Assembly (NCBI GenBank): GCA_002280725.1
Contig: NCEM01000009.1
Location: 125,607-189,606, forward strand
Direction: 5' to 3'
From: Alphaproteobacteria bacterium 32-64-14
GTDB lineage: Bacteria > Pseudomonadota > Alphaproteobacteria > Caulobacterales > Hyphomonadaceae
Length of the DNA: 64,000 bases
The first letter of the stretch is position 1, and each line of letters begins with the position of its first letter. The position numbers and the translations under genes are program-made. Below are positions 16,784-25,749 of the stretch, in pieces. The notes under the pieces are model-generated. The model saw only the letters and a list, made by a program, of their open reading frames with translations, did no database searches and had not been told where the DNA came from.

Positions 16784-17911
16784 CTACAGCATCCGGAAGG
16801 TGAAGTACGTGATCATGGACTTCTGCGCGAGGGTGCAGCCAGGCGGATCGTCCTTCGCCCGCCGCAGCGTCATCCTCGGCACCGCTTCCTCCACCGTTTT
16901 GGCAAAATGCCGTGCAGGCACGGCAGCCAGCGTCTCCGAACTTAACGGCCGGCCCTGCTCGTCGATCTCGACGCGCAGCACCACCGTGCCGATCATGCCG
17001 CGAAAGGCAGCGGCCTGCGGATACTGCATGTCCGGCCACTGCGGATCGCCCTTGCAGATCGTCTCGGTCGACTCGGGTTCAAAGATCGGCTGCGCCGGAA
17101 CCTTCAGTTTGCGCTCCTTCACGCGGATCGGAATGTTGGAGCCGATCTGATCGGCCGCCTTGAAGTAAAGTACGGTCGAGATCGCCCACGCCTCGAGCTG
17201 GTATTTCAGCGGCGCGAATGCGGTGCGCCGCGCCGGGTCGGCTGCATCGATCGCGGCGATCACCGCGTCGTGCGTATCGACGATGCGATCATAGTCGTCC
17301 TTGTCCGGTCCGCCGAGAAAGCCCGCCGCCGCGCCGGCCGCCCGCGCATCCAGCGCGCGCAACGCCAGCTGGATACCCGCGCGATCAAGCAGGCGCCAGG
17401 CAAGGTCGCCCGTCTCGCTCGCCTTGGTCCAGTCGCTCTTGACCCAGTCGGATTTGTACAGCGCCTCCGCGGCAAGAACCGAAAGATTGTCGATGCCCGC
17501 CTGTCCCTCGCGCGCCTTCAACGCGGCAAGCAGCGCCGCCCGCGTGGCGTCACTCGCGCCCAACCTGAAATCCGCCGCTGCCAGCAGCACAGCAGACGAC
17601 ACAGGCTGGTTGTCCGGCGTCGGCAAGGTCTTTCCATTGTCGCGCAGGAAAATCCCGTACTCACGCGCCGCCGCGAAATCGCCCGCGACATAGCTCGCAA
17701 ACCCAAACTCGCGCGCCACGATGGCGGTGTCCGGGTCAGCCTTGTCCCAGCTCGGCCACGCCGTCTTCGCCTCAGCCGCCGCCTTGCGGTAATCGCCTGC
17801 CTGCACGGCGGCGTTGAACCCCTTGATGTCGCCAAACGCCGGCCCGGTGGACGTCGCGGCCACCACAGCGGCCAGGCACACAGACGCAATTACCCGCCCC
17901 ATGCGCATCAT
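16784..17911 (-). CDS. Secreted TonB-C-like repeat protein, copy 1 of tandem pair
   Basis: 375 residues. ATG 17911 is chosen because GGGAGGG lies 6-7 nt upstream; the TTG further upstream is inside that site. Signal peptide to about GPAFG. The helical repeat region starts GDIKGFNAAVQAGDYRKAA and parallels the neighbouring gene. A TonB C-terminal-type domain, FRGMIGTVVLRVEIDEQGRP, is followed by FAKTVEEAVPRMTLRRA. TonB itself has an N-terminal anchor and proline spacer, both absent here, so it is more likely a periplasmic binding or assembly protein than an energy transducer (inference). The 53-nt gap to copy 2 suggests cotranscription. Confidence 0.78.
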   Translation of the reverse strand: MMRMGRVIASVCLAAVVAATSTGPAFGDIKGFNAAVQAGDYRKAAAEAKTAWPSWDKADPDTAIVAREFGFASYVAGDFAAAREYGIFLRDNGKTLPTPDNQPVSSAVLLAAADFRLGASDATRAALLAALKAREGQAGIDNLSVLAAEALYKSDWVKSDWTKASETGDLAWRLLDRAGIQLALRALDARAAGAAAGFLGGPDKDDYDRIVDTHDAVIAAIDAADPARRTAFAPLKYQLEAWAISTVLYFKAADQIGSNIPIRVKERKLKVPAQPIFEPESTETICKGDPQWPDMQYPQAAAFRGMIGTVVLRVEIDEQGRPLSSETLAAVPARHFAKTVEEAVPRMTLRRAKDDPPGCTLAQKSMITYFTFRML

Positions 17912-17971
17912 CGTTTTCCCTCCCAAAACGGTGCTGTTATTTTGGGCGCAAGATAGCCTATACGGGCGGCC

Positions 17972-19417
17972 ATGACAGCCTCAAACAACACAATCGAACC
18001 TATACACATCATCGGCGGCGGCATGGCCGGCTCCGAAGCCGCGTGGCAGGCCGCAAACCTTGGCGTTCCCGTGATCCTGCACGAGATGCGCCCCGTGCGC
18101 GGCACCGACGCCCACCACACGGATGGCTTGGCCGAACTCGTCTGCTCCAACTCCTTCCGGTCGGATGACTGGGAGTACAACGCGGTCGGCCTCCTGCACG
18201 AAGAGATGCGCCGCGCCGGCGGCATCATCATCGCGATGGGTGACCGCCACCGCGTCCCCGCAGGCTCCGCCCTCGCCGTCGACCGCGATAACTTCTCGGC
18301 AGACGTCACCGCCGCGCTAAAGAAGCATCCGCTCATCACCATCGAACGCGGCGAAGTCGACGGCTGGCCGCCGGAAAGCTGGTCCAGCGTCATCATCGCC
18401 ACCGGACCGCTCACGTCCGACAATCTCGCGAAAGCCATCCTCGCGAAAACGAGCGAAGACTCGCTCGCCTTCTTCGACGCAATCGCCCCCATCGTGCATC
18501 TCGACTCCGTCGACATGTCGAAAGCGTGGAAGCAGTCGCGCTACGACAAGCCCGGCCCAGGCGGAGACGGCGCCGAAGCCTACATCAACTGCGCGATGAA
18601 CCGCGAGCAGTACGAATCTTTCATCGCTGCGCTGTTGGCCGCGCCGAAGACCGAGTTCAAGGAATGGGAAGGCACGCCCTACTTTGAAGGCTGCCTCCCC
18701 ATCGAAGTGATGGCCGAGCGCGGCGCCGAAACACTCCGCTTCGGGCCGATGAAACCCGTCGGCCTTACCAACCCGCACGACCCTTCCGTGAAGTCCCACG
18801 CCATCGTCCAGCTCCGCCAGGACAACAAGCTCGGCACGCTGTGGAACATGGTCGGCTTCCAGACCAAGCTGAAGCACGGCGCCCAGACCGACATCTTCCG
18901 CATGATCCCCGGCCTCGAGAACGCGCAATTTGCTCGTCTGGGAGGTATTCACCGCAACACCTTCATCAACTCGCCCGTGCTGCTCGATCGCCAGCTGCGG
19001 CTCAAGGCCGATCCGCGCGTGCGCTTTGCCGGACAGGTCACGGGCGTCGAAGGCTATGTCGAAAGCGCCGCCATGGGCCTCGTCGCCGGCCGCATGGCCG
19101 CCGCCCAGCGCCTCGGCCGCACGGTCGAGCCGCCACCCAACACCACCGCGCTCGGCGCCCTCGTCAACCACATCACCGGCGGCCACGTCGTCGGCCAGAT
19201 CGAGGATTCCACCGCCCGCTCGTTCCAGCCGATGAACGTCAATTACGGCCTGTTCCCCGAGCTTGTCGGCCCCATCGACCTCAAGGGTCCGGACGGCAAG
19301 CGCCTCAAGGGCGCCGACAAGGGTCGCGCCCGCAAGCGCCTGATGTCGTTGCGCGCGCTGGATGATCTGGGCGCGTGGCTCGGCGAACAGCCCGCCGTTC
19401 AATCCGCCACAGCCTGA
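17972..19417 (+). CDS. trmFO: tRNA (uracil-54-C5)-methyltransferase, folate/FAD-dependent
   Basis: 481 residues. Uses methylenetetrahydrofolate and FADH2 to make ribothymidine at position 54 of tRNA. N-terminal FAD motif [21 protein letters not shown] (12-32), then the family hallmarks [26 protein letters not shown] and GLLHEEMRR. Later [26 protein letters not shown] and the C-terminal [10 protein letters not shown] and [11 protein letters not shown] segments are all as expected. Length and domain order are normal. Confidence 0.96.
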   Translation: MTASNNTIEPIHIIGGGMAGSEAAWQAANLGVPVILHEMRPVRGTDAHHTDGLAELVCSNSFRSDDWEYNAVGLLHEEMRRAGGIIIAMGDRHRVPAGSALAVDRDNFSADVTAALKKHPLITIERGEVDGWPPESWSSVIIATGPLTSDNLAKAILAKTSEDSLAFFDAIAPIVHLDSVDMSKAWKQSRYDKPGPGGDGAEAYINCAMNREQYESFIAALLAAPKTEFKEWEGTPYFEGCLPIEVMAERGAETLRFGPMKPVGLTNPHDPSVKSHAIVQLRQDNKLGTLWNMVGFQTKLKHGAQTDIFRMIPGLENAQFARLGGIHRNTFINSPVLLDRQLRLKADPRVRFAGQVTGVEGYVESAAMGLVAGRMAAAQRLGRTVEPPPNTTALGALVNHITGGHVVGQIEDSTARSFQPMNVNYGLFPELVGPIDLKGPDGKRLKGADKGRARKRLMSLRALDDLGAWLGEQPAVQSATA

Positions 19418-19474
19418 TAAAGGCGGCTTCCCTTCGCTCCGGGTCTTGCTAGGACTTGGGCAACGGAGGGGTTG

Positions 19475-20434
19475 ATGGCGCGCGAACACCTGACGCGGAA
19501 GGCGCAACTCGGCAACGAGATCGACGAGGAAACCTTCGCCATCGGCGAACGTCTCCGCGCCGCCATCGAAAATGCCGAACAGGCGCCCGCTCCCAAATCC
19601 GCGTCGAACGCGGCCCTCAAGCGCAAGGTCGAGGTCGCAATCGAAGCCGTGGAGACGGCCGATGTCGCCGCCGCCGCGCCCGCGCCATCCATGGCCGGCG
19701 CCGAAGCTTCACGGATCGAAGAGGATGCCGTGGTCGATGGCGCCGAAATCCTGTTCGAGCTGAACAAGGAAGGTCCGATCACCTCGCTCGCGATCATCCT
19801 CATCCCGGAGGAGTTCAAGCAGAACCGCCGCATAGCCGTCCTCGCCGCCACCTTCGGCTTCGTGGCCTACCTGCCCGGCCGCCGTCACATCGCCATCGCC
19901 GTGCCCAAGGGCTACGTCACCGACTTCGCCTCCATCCCCGGCTGGATCCAGTGGCTCATCGCGCCCTTCGGCCGTCACTCCGAAGCCGCCGTCGTCCACG
20001 ACTGGCTCTACACGCTCGGCACGAAAGGCGACAGCAAGTCACGCAAGCTCGCCGACCAGACCTTCCGCCGCGCGCTCGCCATCGTCGGCGTCAAGTTCAT
20101 CCGCCGCAATCTCATGTACTGGGCCGTGCGCATGGGCGGCGCCAGCGGCTTCGGCCTCGAGAACGACTACGACTTCCGCGACCTCGTCCGCCTCAAGCGC
20201 CGCAAGCCACCGCCCGAGCGCAGCCTGTTCGCCATCACCTGCCGCGACCGCTCCTTCACACGCCCGGAATGGAAGGCGCTCCAGCACGAGGCGAAACAGC
20301 GCGCCAAAGCCGCCCGCAAGACGCGCGCGCCAGCTGACGACGCGCCGATGGCCGCCTCACCCGCCACCATGCCCACCGAAGCCGCCGCCAAGGTGCAGGC
20401 GCAGGAAACAATGGTCGCTGTCGAGAAGAAGTAG
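19475..20434 (+). CDS. DUF1353-domain protein
   Basis: 319 residues from the ATG at 19475, preceded by GGAGGGG. The N-terminal 100 residues are Ala/Glu-rich and probably flexible. The core (about 95-235) has the DUF1353 signature: VPKGYVTDFASIPG, then HSEAAVVHDWLYTLG and the FRRALAIVGV helix. The C-terminus is Lys/Ala-rich (ending EAAAKVQAQE...). DUF1353 proteins have no settled function; some occur near phage genes, but no phage gene is visible here. Base composition matches the neighbours. Confidence 0.8.
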   Translation: MAREHLTRKAQLGNEIDEETFAIGERLRAAIENAEQAPAPKSASNAALKRKVEVAIEAVETADVAAAAPAPSMAGAEASRIEEDAVVDGAEILFELNKEGPITSLAIILIPEEFKQNRRIAVLAATFGFVAYLPGRRHIAIAVPKGYVTDFASIPGWIQWLIAPFGRHSEAAVVHDWLYTLGTKGDSKSRKLADQTFRRALAIVGVKFIRRNLMYWAVRMGGASGFGLENDYDFRDLVRLKRRKPPPERSLFAITCRDRSFTRPEWKALQHEAKQRAKAARKTRAPADDAPMAASPATMPTEAAAKVQAQETMVAVEKK

Positions 20435-20496
20435 TCTCTGGACCGCCGGGCGCCTGCCCGGCAGTCGCTGCGCAGCAGCGATCACCGCGTGCCCGC

Positions 20497-21330
20497 TCAC
20501 CGGCCCTGCGGTCCCTTCCCATCCTCATCCATGTTCGGATTCTCGCCTCGCATCGCCTTCTCGAAATACTCGCGGCCGGAGGCGGCCTTGAGCGCCTTGT
20601 TGATACCGGTTTCAAACCCGAAGGCCTCGGGCGAGTTGGTGACGACGCCATAGATCGCCCGGAACACGATCAGCGCCAGCACGCCGACGATCGGCTGCCC
20701 CAGAACGAACAGCGCGCCCGCGCCCGCGAAGATCGCAAAGTGCAGCACGATGATCCGGCCATAGGGCGCAAACATCTCCACCATCGGATTGGTGTTCTTC
20801 CACTCGCCCTTGATCAGGAACTCCCACACGAAAACGAGCACCTGGAAAGCGATGATCGCGTACACGAACCAGTCGACATGCAGGCCCGAATTCATGCCGA
20901 AATTGAACATGCCGAACACGTCCATCATTATCGGCTCCTGCTCCGTCATGGTCCCGTTGCCCATGGCGATGAACAGCATCAGGAAGGTCCCGTGCACCGC
21001 GCAGAACAGGCCATAGTGGAAAACAAAGAACGCGCTCAGGAACGTGCCCATCGCCAGCCCGCCGGCGCCGAACGTCGCGCCCGAGATGAAGATGCGCGGC
21101 AGCGTCATCACGCCCGCGATGATGTTCTCCATCCAGTACAGCATCACCAGCGGCACGGCGTTCCACCCGAACGCGATCACCCCATAGATCGGGAACAGGT
21201 CCACCACGAGGCCGACGATCACCAGCGGCTGGCCGAGCGCCCGCACCCAGCTCATTGGATTGAAAAGATTGCCCACGCCCGCCCCGCTTCCGATTCCACC
21301 CCCGGCGGAGAAGACAGCGCCCCGGCGCAT
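20497..21330 (-). CDS. DUF6498-like multi-pass membrane protein
   Basis: 277 residues. About six membrane helices: LPLVIVGLV-type segments near 33-55, a VMLYWMENIIAGVM segment near 62-80, then 93-120, 155-175, 192-215 and 215-235. The motif LYWMENIIAG followed by a His-containing FHYGLFCAVHG helix resembles DUF6498 membrane proteins, whose function is unknown. The start is uncertain: the ATG at 21330 has a weak ribosome site, and a GTG 54 nt inside is an alternative. The N-terminal 25 residues are Gly-rich. Confidence 0.7.
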   Translation of the reverse strand: MRRGAVFSAGGGIGSGAGVGNLFNPMSWVRALGQPLVIVGLVVDLFPIYGVIAFGWNAVPLVMLYWMENIIAGVMTLPRIFISGATFGAGGLAMGTFLSAFFVFHYGLFCAVHGTFLMLFIAMGNGTMTEQEPIMMDVFGMFNFGMNSGLHVDWFVYAIIAFQVLVFVWEFLIKGEWKNTNPMVEMFAPYGRIIVLHFAIFAGAGALFVLGQPIVGVLALIVFRAIYGVVTNSPEAFGFETGINKALKAASGREYFEKAMRGENPNMDEDGKGPQGR

Positions 21331-21385
21331 TTGTCATCCCGTAAGGCGCAAAGGACTGCTGGCCACACGCGGATCGCGCTCCGGT

Positions 21386-21507
21386 GTCATTCCCGCCGTA
21401 GCGCTTTAGCGCGAAGAGCGGGAACCTAGGAGCCAAGGTCGAGATGCCTGTCTTTGCCGCTCCTGGGTTCCGGGTCTTCGGCGCTTTGCGCCTTCGCCCG
21501 GAATGAC
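21386..21507. repeat. Intergenic long inverted repeat, family C
   Basis: Two 48-49-nt arms, GTCATTCC...GGAGC (21386-21433) and its imperfect reverse complement GCTCC...GGAATGAC (21459-21507), are separated by 25 nt. Each arm also contains a short internal hairpin (GCGCTTTAGCGC; GGCGCTTTGCGCC). This resembles the common alphaproteobacterial intergenic elements, not a coding region. It lies between two minus-strand genes. Confidence 0.8.
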
Positions 21508-21536
21508 AGGTATGGGTGAGGAGATATCTCGCGCCT

Positions 21537-22259
21537 TTACAACTTCCGCCACAGCGCCGCGCTGAACATCCGCCAGCGCTTCGCAAACGGAGAAGGCTCG
21601 CGCCCTTTCGCATCCACACGCGCCGCCAGATGCAGCAACGCCGGCCACATCACGGAAGGCACAGCCCTCGCCTGCCGCCGCGCCGCGTCCCAGCGCGCCT
21701 GCGCCTCCGGCAACTCCGCCTTCAGCGCCAGCGCCGCCTCGCCCATGCCCGCCATCGCGTCGAGGTCCGGTTCCGGCGCCGCTGGCATCAAGGCTATTCC
21801 CGCCAGCCGCATCAGCCTGCCCTCGACCGCCAGATGCCGCGCCTCATGCTCGCCGCCCGGCTGATGCCCGCCCGCGTGCAGGTGATCGTCGAGAATGTCG
21901 TCGAACGCATCCACCAGCGCGCCCATCGGCGCCACCAGGTCCGCCCGCTTCGCGGTCACACGCGCCAGCTCCTCGGCAAGGTCATGCCGCCGCACCGGTC
22001 CCGCGCCGCCCACCTGCTCCAGCGTCTCCCGCCACCATTGCAGCCGGATCTTCCCCAGCATCGGCTCCTTGGTGTGCAGCGTGCGCTGCAACTCCTGGTT
22101 CAGCAGGTAGATCGCAACCAGCCGCTCCCGCCCCGCCACGTCTGCATACCGGGTCGCCAGCCAGCGGTCCTCGTCCGTCCGCTTCAGGCGGTCGTCGAAT
22201 TCTCCGGCCCCGGCGAGTGGGGCGCTTGCAAGAGTTGGCGGATTGGCCGTATCGCTCAT
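21537..22259 (-). CDS. Squalene/phytoene synthase-like protein
   Basis: 240 residues from the ATG at 22259. The family-diagnostic segment RERLVAIYLLNQELQRTL followed by KEPMLGKIRLQWWRETLEQV matches the squalene/phytoene synthase superfamily, including the NDUFAF6-like branch. The Asp-rich DxxxD metal motifs of true prenyl synthases are not obvious, although AFDDILDDHLHAGG is acidic. Catalytic activity is therefore doubtful. The second half is Ala-rich and weakly conserved. It is divergent from sodB. Confidence 0.7.
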   Translation of the reverse strand: MSDTANPPTLASAPLAGAGEFDDRLKRTDEDRWLATRYADVAGRERLVAIYLLNQELQRTLHTKEPMLGKIRLQWWRETLEQVGGAGPVRRHDLAEELARVTAKRADLVAPMGALVDAFDDILDDHLHAGGHQPGGEHEARHLAVEGRLMRLAGIALMPAAPEPDLDAMAGMGEAALALKAELPEAQARWDAARRQARAVPSVMWPALLHLAARVDAKGREPSPFAKRWRMFSAALWRKL

Positions 22260-22332
22260 GTGCAAATTCAGGGTTTCAGCCCTATATTCAGGGCTGCACG
22301 GTCAGAAAAACAGAAGAGAACGAGGGTAAACC

Positions 22333-22935
22333 ATGGCTTTCACGCTTCCGCCCCTGCCATATGCGCGCACGGCCCTGCAGCCGCACATTTCCGAAAACAC
22401 CCTGAACTTCCACTATGGCAAGCATCATCAGGCCTATGTGGACAACCTCAACAAGCTGGTCGCCGGCACGCCGCTGGAAAACGCATCGCTTGAGGAAGTC
22501 GTCAAGCAGAGCTGGGCCGACAAGAAGCCCGGCATCTTCAACAATTCCGGCCAGGTCTGGAACCACACCTTCTACTGGCACTCCATGAAGCCCGACGGCG
22601 GCGGCAAGCCCACCGGCCTCGCAGCCGACAAGATCAACAAGGATCTGGGCTCGCTCGACGAGTTCAAGCGCCTCTTTGCTGAAGCGGGAGCTACCCAGTT
22701 CGGCTCGGGCTGGGCCTGGCTGGTGCTCAAGGACGGTAAGCTCGCCGTAACCAAGACGCCGAACGCTGAAACCCCGCTGACGGAAGCTGGCGTTACCCCG
22801 CTGCTAACCATGGATGTCTGGGAGCACGCCTATTACCTCGACACCCAGAACGCCCGCCCGAAGTACATCGAGACCTTCATCAACGAACTGGTGAACTGGG
22901 ACTTCGTGAACCAGAACCTGTCGGACGCGAAGTAA
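22333..22935 (+). CDS. sodB: Iron superoxide dismutase
   Basis: 200 residues, the family length. It dismutates superoxide to peroxide and oxygen in the cytoplasm. The metal ligands are all visible: His27, His78 (VWNHTFYW), Asp161 and His165 (DVWEHAYYLD). Gln74 in NNSGQVWNH, together with FGSGWAWL, favours the iron type over the manganese type. No signal peptide. It is followed by an apparent terminator hairpin. Confidence 0.96.
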   Translation: MAFTLPPLPYARTALQPHISENTLNFHYGKHHQAYVDNLNKLVAGTPLENASLEEVVKQSWADKKPGIFNNSGQVWNHTFYWHSMKPDGGGKPTGLAADKINKDLGSLDEFKRLFAEAGATQFGSGWAWLVLKDGKLAVTKTPNAETPLTEAGVTPLLTMDVWEHAYYLDTQNARPKYIETFINELVNWDFVNQNLSDAK

Positions 22936-22964
22936 GCTACACCGCATCGAATCATCTGCCAAAG

Positions 22965-22994
22965 CCCCCATCGTGCTTGATTGCGCGGTGGGGG
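22965..22994 (+). terminator. Probable terminator hairpin after sodB
   Basis: CCCCCATCG (22965-22973) pairs with CGGTGGGGG (22986-22994), with one G-T wobble. The following T-tract is weak (TTAGCTGTTTT). Confidence 0.6.
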
Positions 22995-23078
22995 TTAGCT
23001 GTTTTGAGATGATTGCGTGGTCAGGTGAACCCTGAGACCTTGGCAAAAGGCCGGGGCGCAGGTGGGCACGGCTAGGTT

Positions 23079-23885
23079 ATGATTCCCAACGTTCCGGGCA
23101 TTGGCGGTACGGCAGACGACACGGCGCGCCGACCCGCGCCAGCCAGCTCCAGCCTTCTTGAAGCCGCCATCGAGCGCGGCGGTCTCCATCCCTTCTTCCA
23201 GGCCAAGGTCGCCATCGGCACGCGCGCCATCGTCGGCGTCGAAGCCCTCGCGCGTATCGCTTCCGCCAACCAGAGCTTGGCCTCCCCCGCCGGTTACATC
23301 GAGCTCGCCGAGCGCACGCAGCGCATCGACGCTCTCACGCTGGTCATGGCCCGCGCCGTCGCCACGCACGCGGTCGCCTTCAACGGCCTCTCCTGCGCCA
23401 TCAACATCAGCCCGCTCTCGCTTGAGCGTCTTGAGTTCGCCGGCGAACTCGCCGCCGCCATCGCGCCGTCTGGCCTGCCCTGCTCGCAGTTCGTCCTCGA
23501 GATCACCGACACGCGCAACGCCGACTACGGCCTCAAGGCCTTCGAGACGATGACCGCCCTGCGCGCCCTCGGCTTCGGTCTCTCGCTCGACGATTTCGGC
23601 GCCGGCGCCAGCAACATTGACCGCCTGCGCAACTACCCCTTCACCGAAGTGAAGATCGACCCCGCTTTCATCCGCCTCGCCATGGACGAAGCCTTCGCCA
23701 AGGCCGCCCTCGTCTCCTGCGTCCGCCTCGCCCGCGACCACGGCCTCAAGGTCGTCGCCGAAGGCATCGAGACCGCCCAGATGTGGGACTTCATGACATG
23801 GCTCCGCGTCGACGAAGCCCAGGGCTACCTCCTCCACCGCCCGATGCAGCCGCAGGACTTCCGCGAGCTCATCAAGAAGAGCTGA
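23079..23885 (+). CDS. EAL-domain cyclic-di-GMP phosphodiesterase
   Basis: 268 residues consisting of one EAL domain and a 35-residue N-terminus. Key catalytic and metal residues are present: Glu55 of EAL, Asn109 (NIS), Glu141 (LEIT), Asp171/Asp172 (LDDFGAG), Lys192 (VKID), Glu228 (AEGIET) and Gln248 (QGYLLHRP). It should therefore be active against c-di-GMP. There is no GGDEF, receiver or membrane segment, so control must come from partners or expression. It is cytoplasmic and stands alone after sodB. Confidence 0.93.
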   Translation: MIPNVPGIGGTADDTARRPAPASSSLLEAAIERGGLHPFFQAKVAIGTRAIVGVEALARIASANQSLASPAGYIELAERTQRIDALTLVMARAVATHAVAFNGLSCAINISPLSLERLEFAGELAAAIAPSGLPCSQFVLEITDTRNADYGLKAFETMTALRALGFGLSLDDFGAGASNIDRLRNYPFTEVKIDPAFIRLAMDEAFAKAALVSCVRLARDHGLKVVAEGIETAQMWDFMTWLRVDEAQGYLLHRPMQPQDFRELIKKS

Positions 23886-23901
23886 CCCTGCGTTAGTTTT
23901 C

Positions 23902-23944
23902 AGGCCTCATCCTGAGCCTGTCGAAGGACGAGGCCGTGCTCACC
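23902..23944. repeat. Intergenic repeat, family A (copy 2)
   Basis: The unit AGGCCTCATCCTGAGCCTGT continues CGAAGGACGAGGCCGTGCTCACC. It lies 16 nt after the EAL gene stop, and its ends (GGCCTC / GAGGCC) are complementary. Confidence 0.85.
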
Positions 23945-24003
23945 GGTCGTAGTTGAATTTGCCTCGCGCCCGCGCAACTATCCGCGCAACGAGGAACCGC
24001 GCC

Positions 24004-24858
24004 ATGTCCGCTGCCGCCTACAAGACCATCAAAGTAAACCCCCTCTCCTCCCATCTCGGCGCCGAGATCGAGGGCGTGGACCTGTCCCAGCCGCTCTCGA
24101 ACGCCCAGTTCGACGACATCCACACCGCCTTCCTCAAGCACCACGTCATCTTCTTCCGCGATCAAAAGCTTACCCCCGACCAGCACGTCGCCTTCGGCAA
24201 GCGCTGGGGCACGCTCAACGTCCATCCCTATGTGAAGGGCATGAGCACCCACCCCGAAATCCTCGAGATCATCAAGGAGCCCACCGAGAAGATAAACTTC
24301 GGCGGCGGCTGGCACTCGGACATGAGCTTCCTCGAAGTCCCCGCCCTCGGCTCCATACTCCACGCCATCGAAGTCCCCGAAGTCGGCGGCGACACCCTGT
24401 TCGCCAGCCAGTACGGCGCGTGGGACGCCCTCTCCCCCGGCCTCAAGGCGACGCTCGAAGGCCTGCGCGCCATTCACTCGGCAGCGGAAGAATACGGCTC
24501 CGCCGGCGCCTCCTCGAAGAAGCGCGCGTCGATGGATTCGGAAGTCGTGGGCGATGAAGTCCCTGAATACGAACACCCCGTCGTCCGCACCCATCCGGAA
24601 ACCGGCCGCAAAGGCCTCTACGTAAACCCCGCCTTCACGCTCCGCTTCGCCGGCTGGACGAAGAAGGAAAGCCGTCCGCTTCTCGAATACCTCTTCGATG
24701 TCGCCCGCCGCGAGGTCTACACCTGCCGCTTCCGCTGGCGTCACGGTTCGGTCGCGATGTGGGACAATCGCTGCGTCTGGCACTACGCCCTTAACGACTA
24801 TCGCGGCCAGCGCCGCCACATGCGCCGCGTCACCGTCAACGGCGACAAGGTGCGGTAG
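24004..24858 (+). CDS. TauD/TfdA-family Fe(II)/2-oxoglutarate dioxygenase
   Basis: 284 residues from the ATG at 24004, which follows GAGGA at 9-nt spacing; an upstream in-frame ATG adds an Arg-rich extension and is rejected. Facial triad His104-x-Asp106 (GGWHSDMSF) and His260 (WDNRCVWHYALNDY), plus the 2OG-binding arginine near RRHMRRV. These match the TauD/TfdA clan that hydroxylates sulfonates, aryloxyacids or similar. The substrate cannot be told from sequence. The following secreted gene starts one base after its stop, suggesting cotranscription. Confidence 0.92.
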   Translation: MSAAAYKTIKVNPLSSHLGAEIEGVDLSQPLSNAQFDDIHTAFLKHHVIFFRDQKLTPDQHVAFGKRWGTLNVHPYVKGMSTHPEILEIIKEPTEKINFGGGWHSDMSFLEVPALGSILHAIEVPEVGGDTLFASQYGAWDALSPGLKATLEGLRAIHSAAEEYGSAGASSKKRASMDSEVVGDEVPEYEHPVVRTHPETGRKGLYVNPAFTLRFAGWTKKESRPLLEYLFDVARREVYTCRFRWRHGSVAMWDNRCVWHYALNDYRGQRRHMRRVTVNGDKVR

Positions 24859-24859
24859 G

Positions 24860-25681
24860 ATGCGCATCCGCCTCGCGGCCATTGCGGTCGCCAGCGCACT
24901 CCTGTCGCCAGTCGCCGCCTCGCAAGAACCCTATGCGCCGCCGCGCACCGTCGATGGCCATCCCGATATCGGCCGCGTCTGGACCAATCGAGACGTCGAT
25001 GCGGTGTTCGATCCGCCGGAAGACCAGCTGCCCTTCCGCGATCGCGCCACGGCCATGGTCTGGCGCGAGAAGTATGGAATCTACATGAAGGGCGAGCCCA
25101 TGCCCGAGTTCACGCAGGGCGTCGACACGCTGCCCAATCGCGACCGCTGCCTCATGGCCGCCAACGCCGCCGCCCCGCCGATGACAAGCCAAGGCTACAA
25201 CGACGCCTACCACATCGTGCAGACGCCCTCCGTCATCGTGATCTCCATCGAGATGATGAACGAGACCCGCATCATCCCCGTGGTCGCCGATGCCGCCGCC
25301 GCCAAGGCCGCGCACGGCCCGGCTGTCCTGCAACGCTGGACCGGCGACAGCGTCGGCTGGTGGGAAGGCGATACCTTCGTCGTCGAGACCATCAACGTGC
25401 GGCTCCAGCAGGGCCAGCAAAGTCCCTACCCGACATCGCCAAACGCCGTCTGGATCGAGCGCTTCACCCGAACAGCCAGAGACGCCCTCGCCTACCATGT
25501 CGATGTCATCGATCCGGCGACCTACACGCGCACATGGACAGTCGACTACACGTTCCGGCCAACACCGCGCGTATGGGAATACGCCTGCCACGAAGGCAAT
25601 TACGGGATGGAGCACATCCTCTCCGGCGCCCGCCGCGTCGAACGCGACAAGGCGAGACCTGCAGCGCCACCCAAAGAGTAG
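24860..25681 (+). CDS. Secreted protein of unknown function
   Basis: 273 residues, starting at the ATG one nt after the TauD stop, with AAGG and TAGG upstream. Signal peptide MRIRLAAIAVASALLSPVAA. The mature protein begins EPYAPPRTVDGHPDIGRVWT and has the motifs GDSVGWWEGDTFVVETINV, ERFTRTARDALAYHVDV and YACHEGNYGMEHILSGAR, which I recognise from a large group of uncharacterised secreted proteins in Acidobacteria and Proteobacteria. Function unknown. The TAG stop is formed by the first bases of a family A repeat, so the repeat abuts or trimmed the gene end. Confidence 0.8.
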   Translation: MRIRLAAIAVASALLSPVAASQEPYAPPRTVDGHPDIGRVWTNRDVDAVFDPPEDQLPFRDRATAMVWREKYGIYMKGEPMPEFTQGVDTLPNRDRCLMAANAAAPPMTSQGYNDAYHIVQTPSVIVISIEMMNETRIIPVVADAAAAKAAHGPAVLQRWTGDSVGWWEGDTFVVETINVRLQQGQQSPYPTSPNAVWIERFTRTARDALAYHVDVIDPATYTRTWTVDYTFRPTPRVWEYACHEGNYGMEHILSGARRVERDKARPAAPPKE

Positions 25682-25739
25682 GCCTCATCCTGAGGGATCG
25701 CGAAGCGATCGTCTCGAAGGACGAGGCCGTGCTCACAGG
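25680..25739. repeat. Intergenic repeat, family A (copy 3, with inserted hairpin)
   Basis: GGCCTCATCCTGAG (from 25681) and GAAGGACGAGGCCGTGCTCA flank an internal hairpin GATCGCGAAGCGATC. It starts inside the stop codon of the upstream gene. Confidence 0.83.
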
Positions 25740-25749
25740 CACCGCAACG

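Noticed and set aside
19475..20434. DUF1353 gene as a sign of a prophage remnant
   Set aside because: Some DUF1353 proteins are phage-associated, but there is no other phage gene, attachment site or composition shift here.
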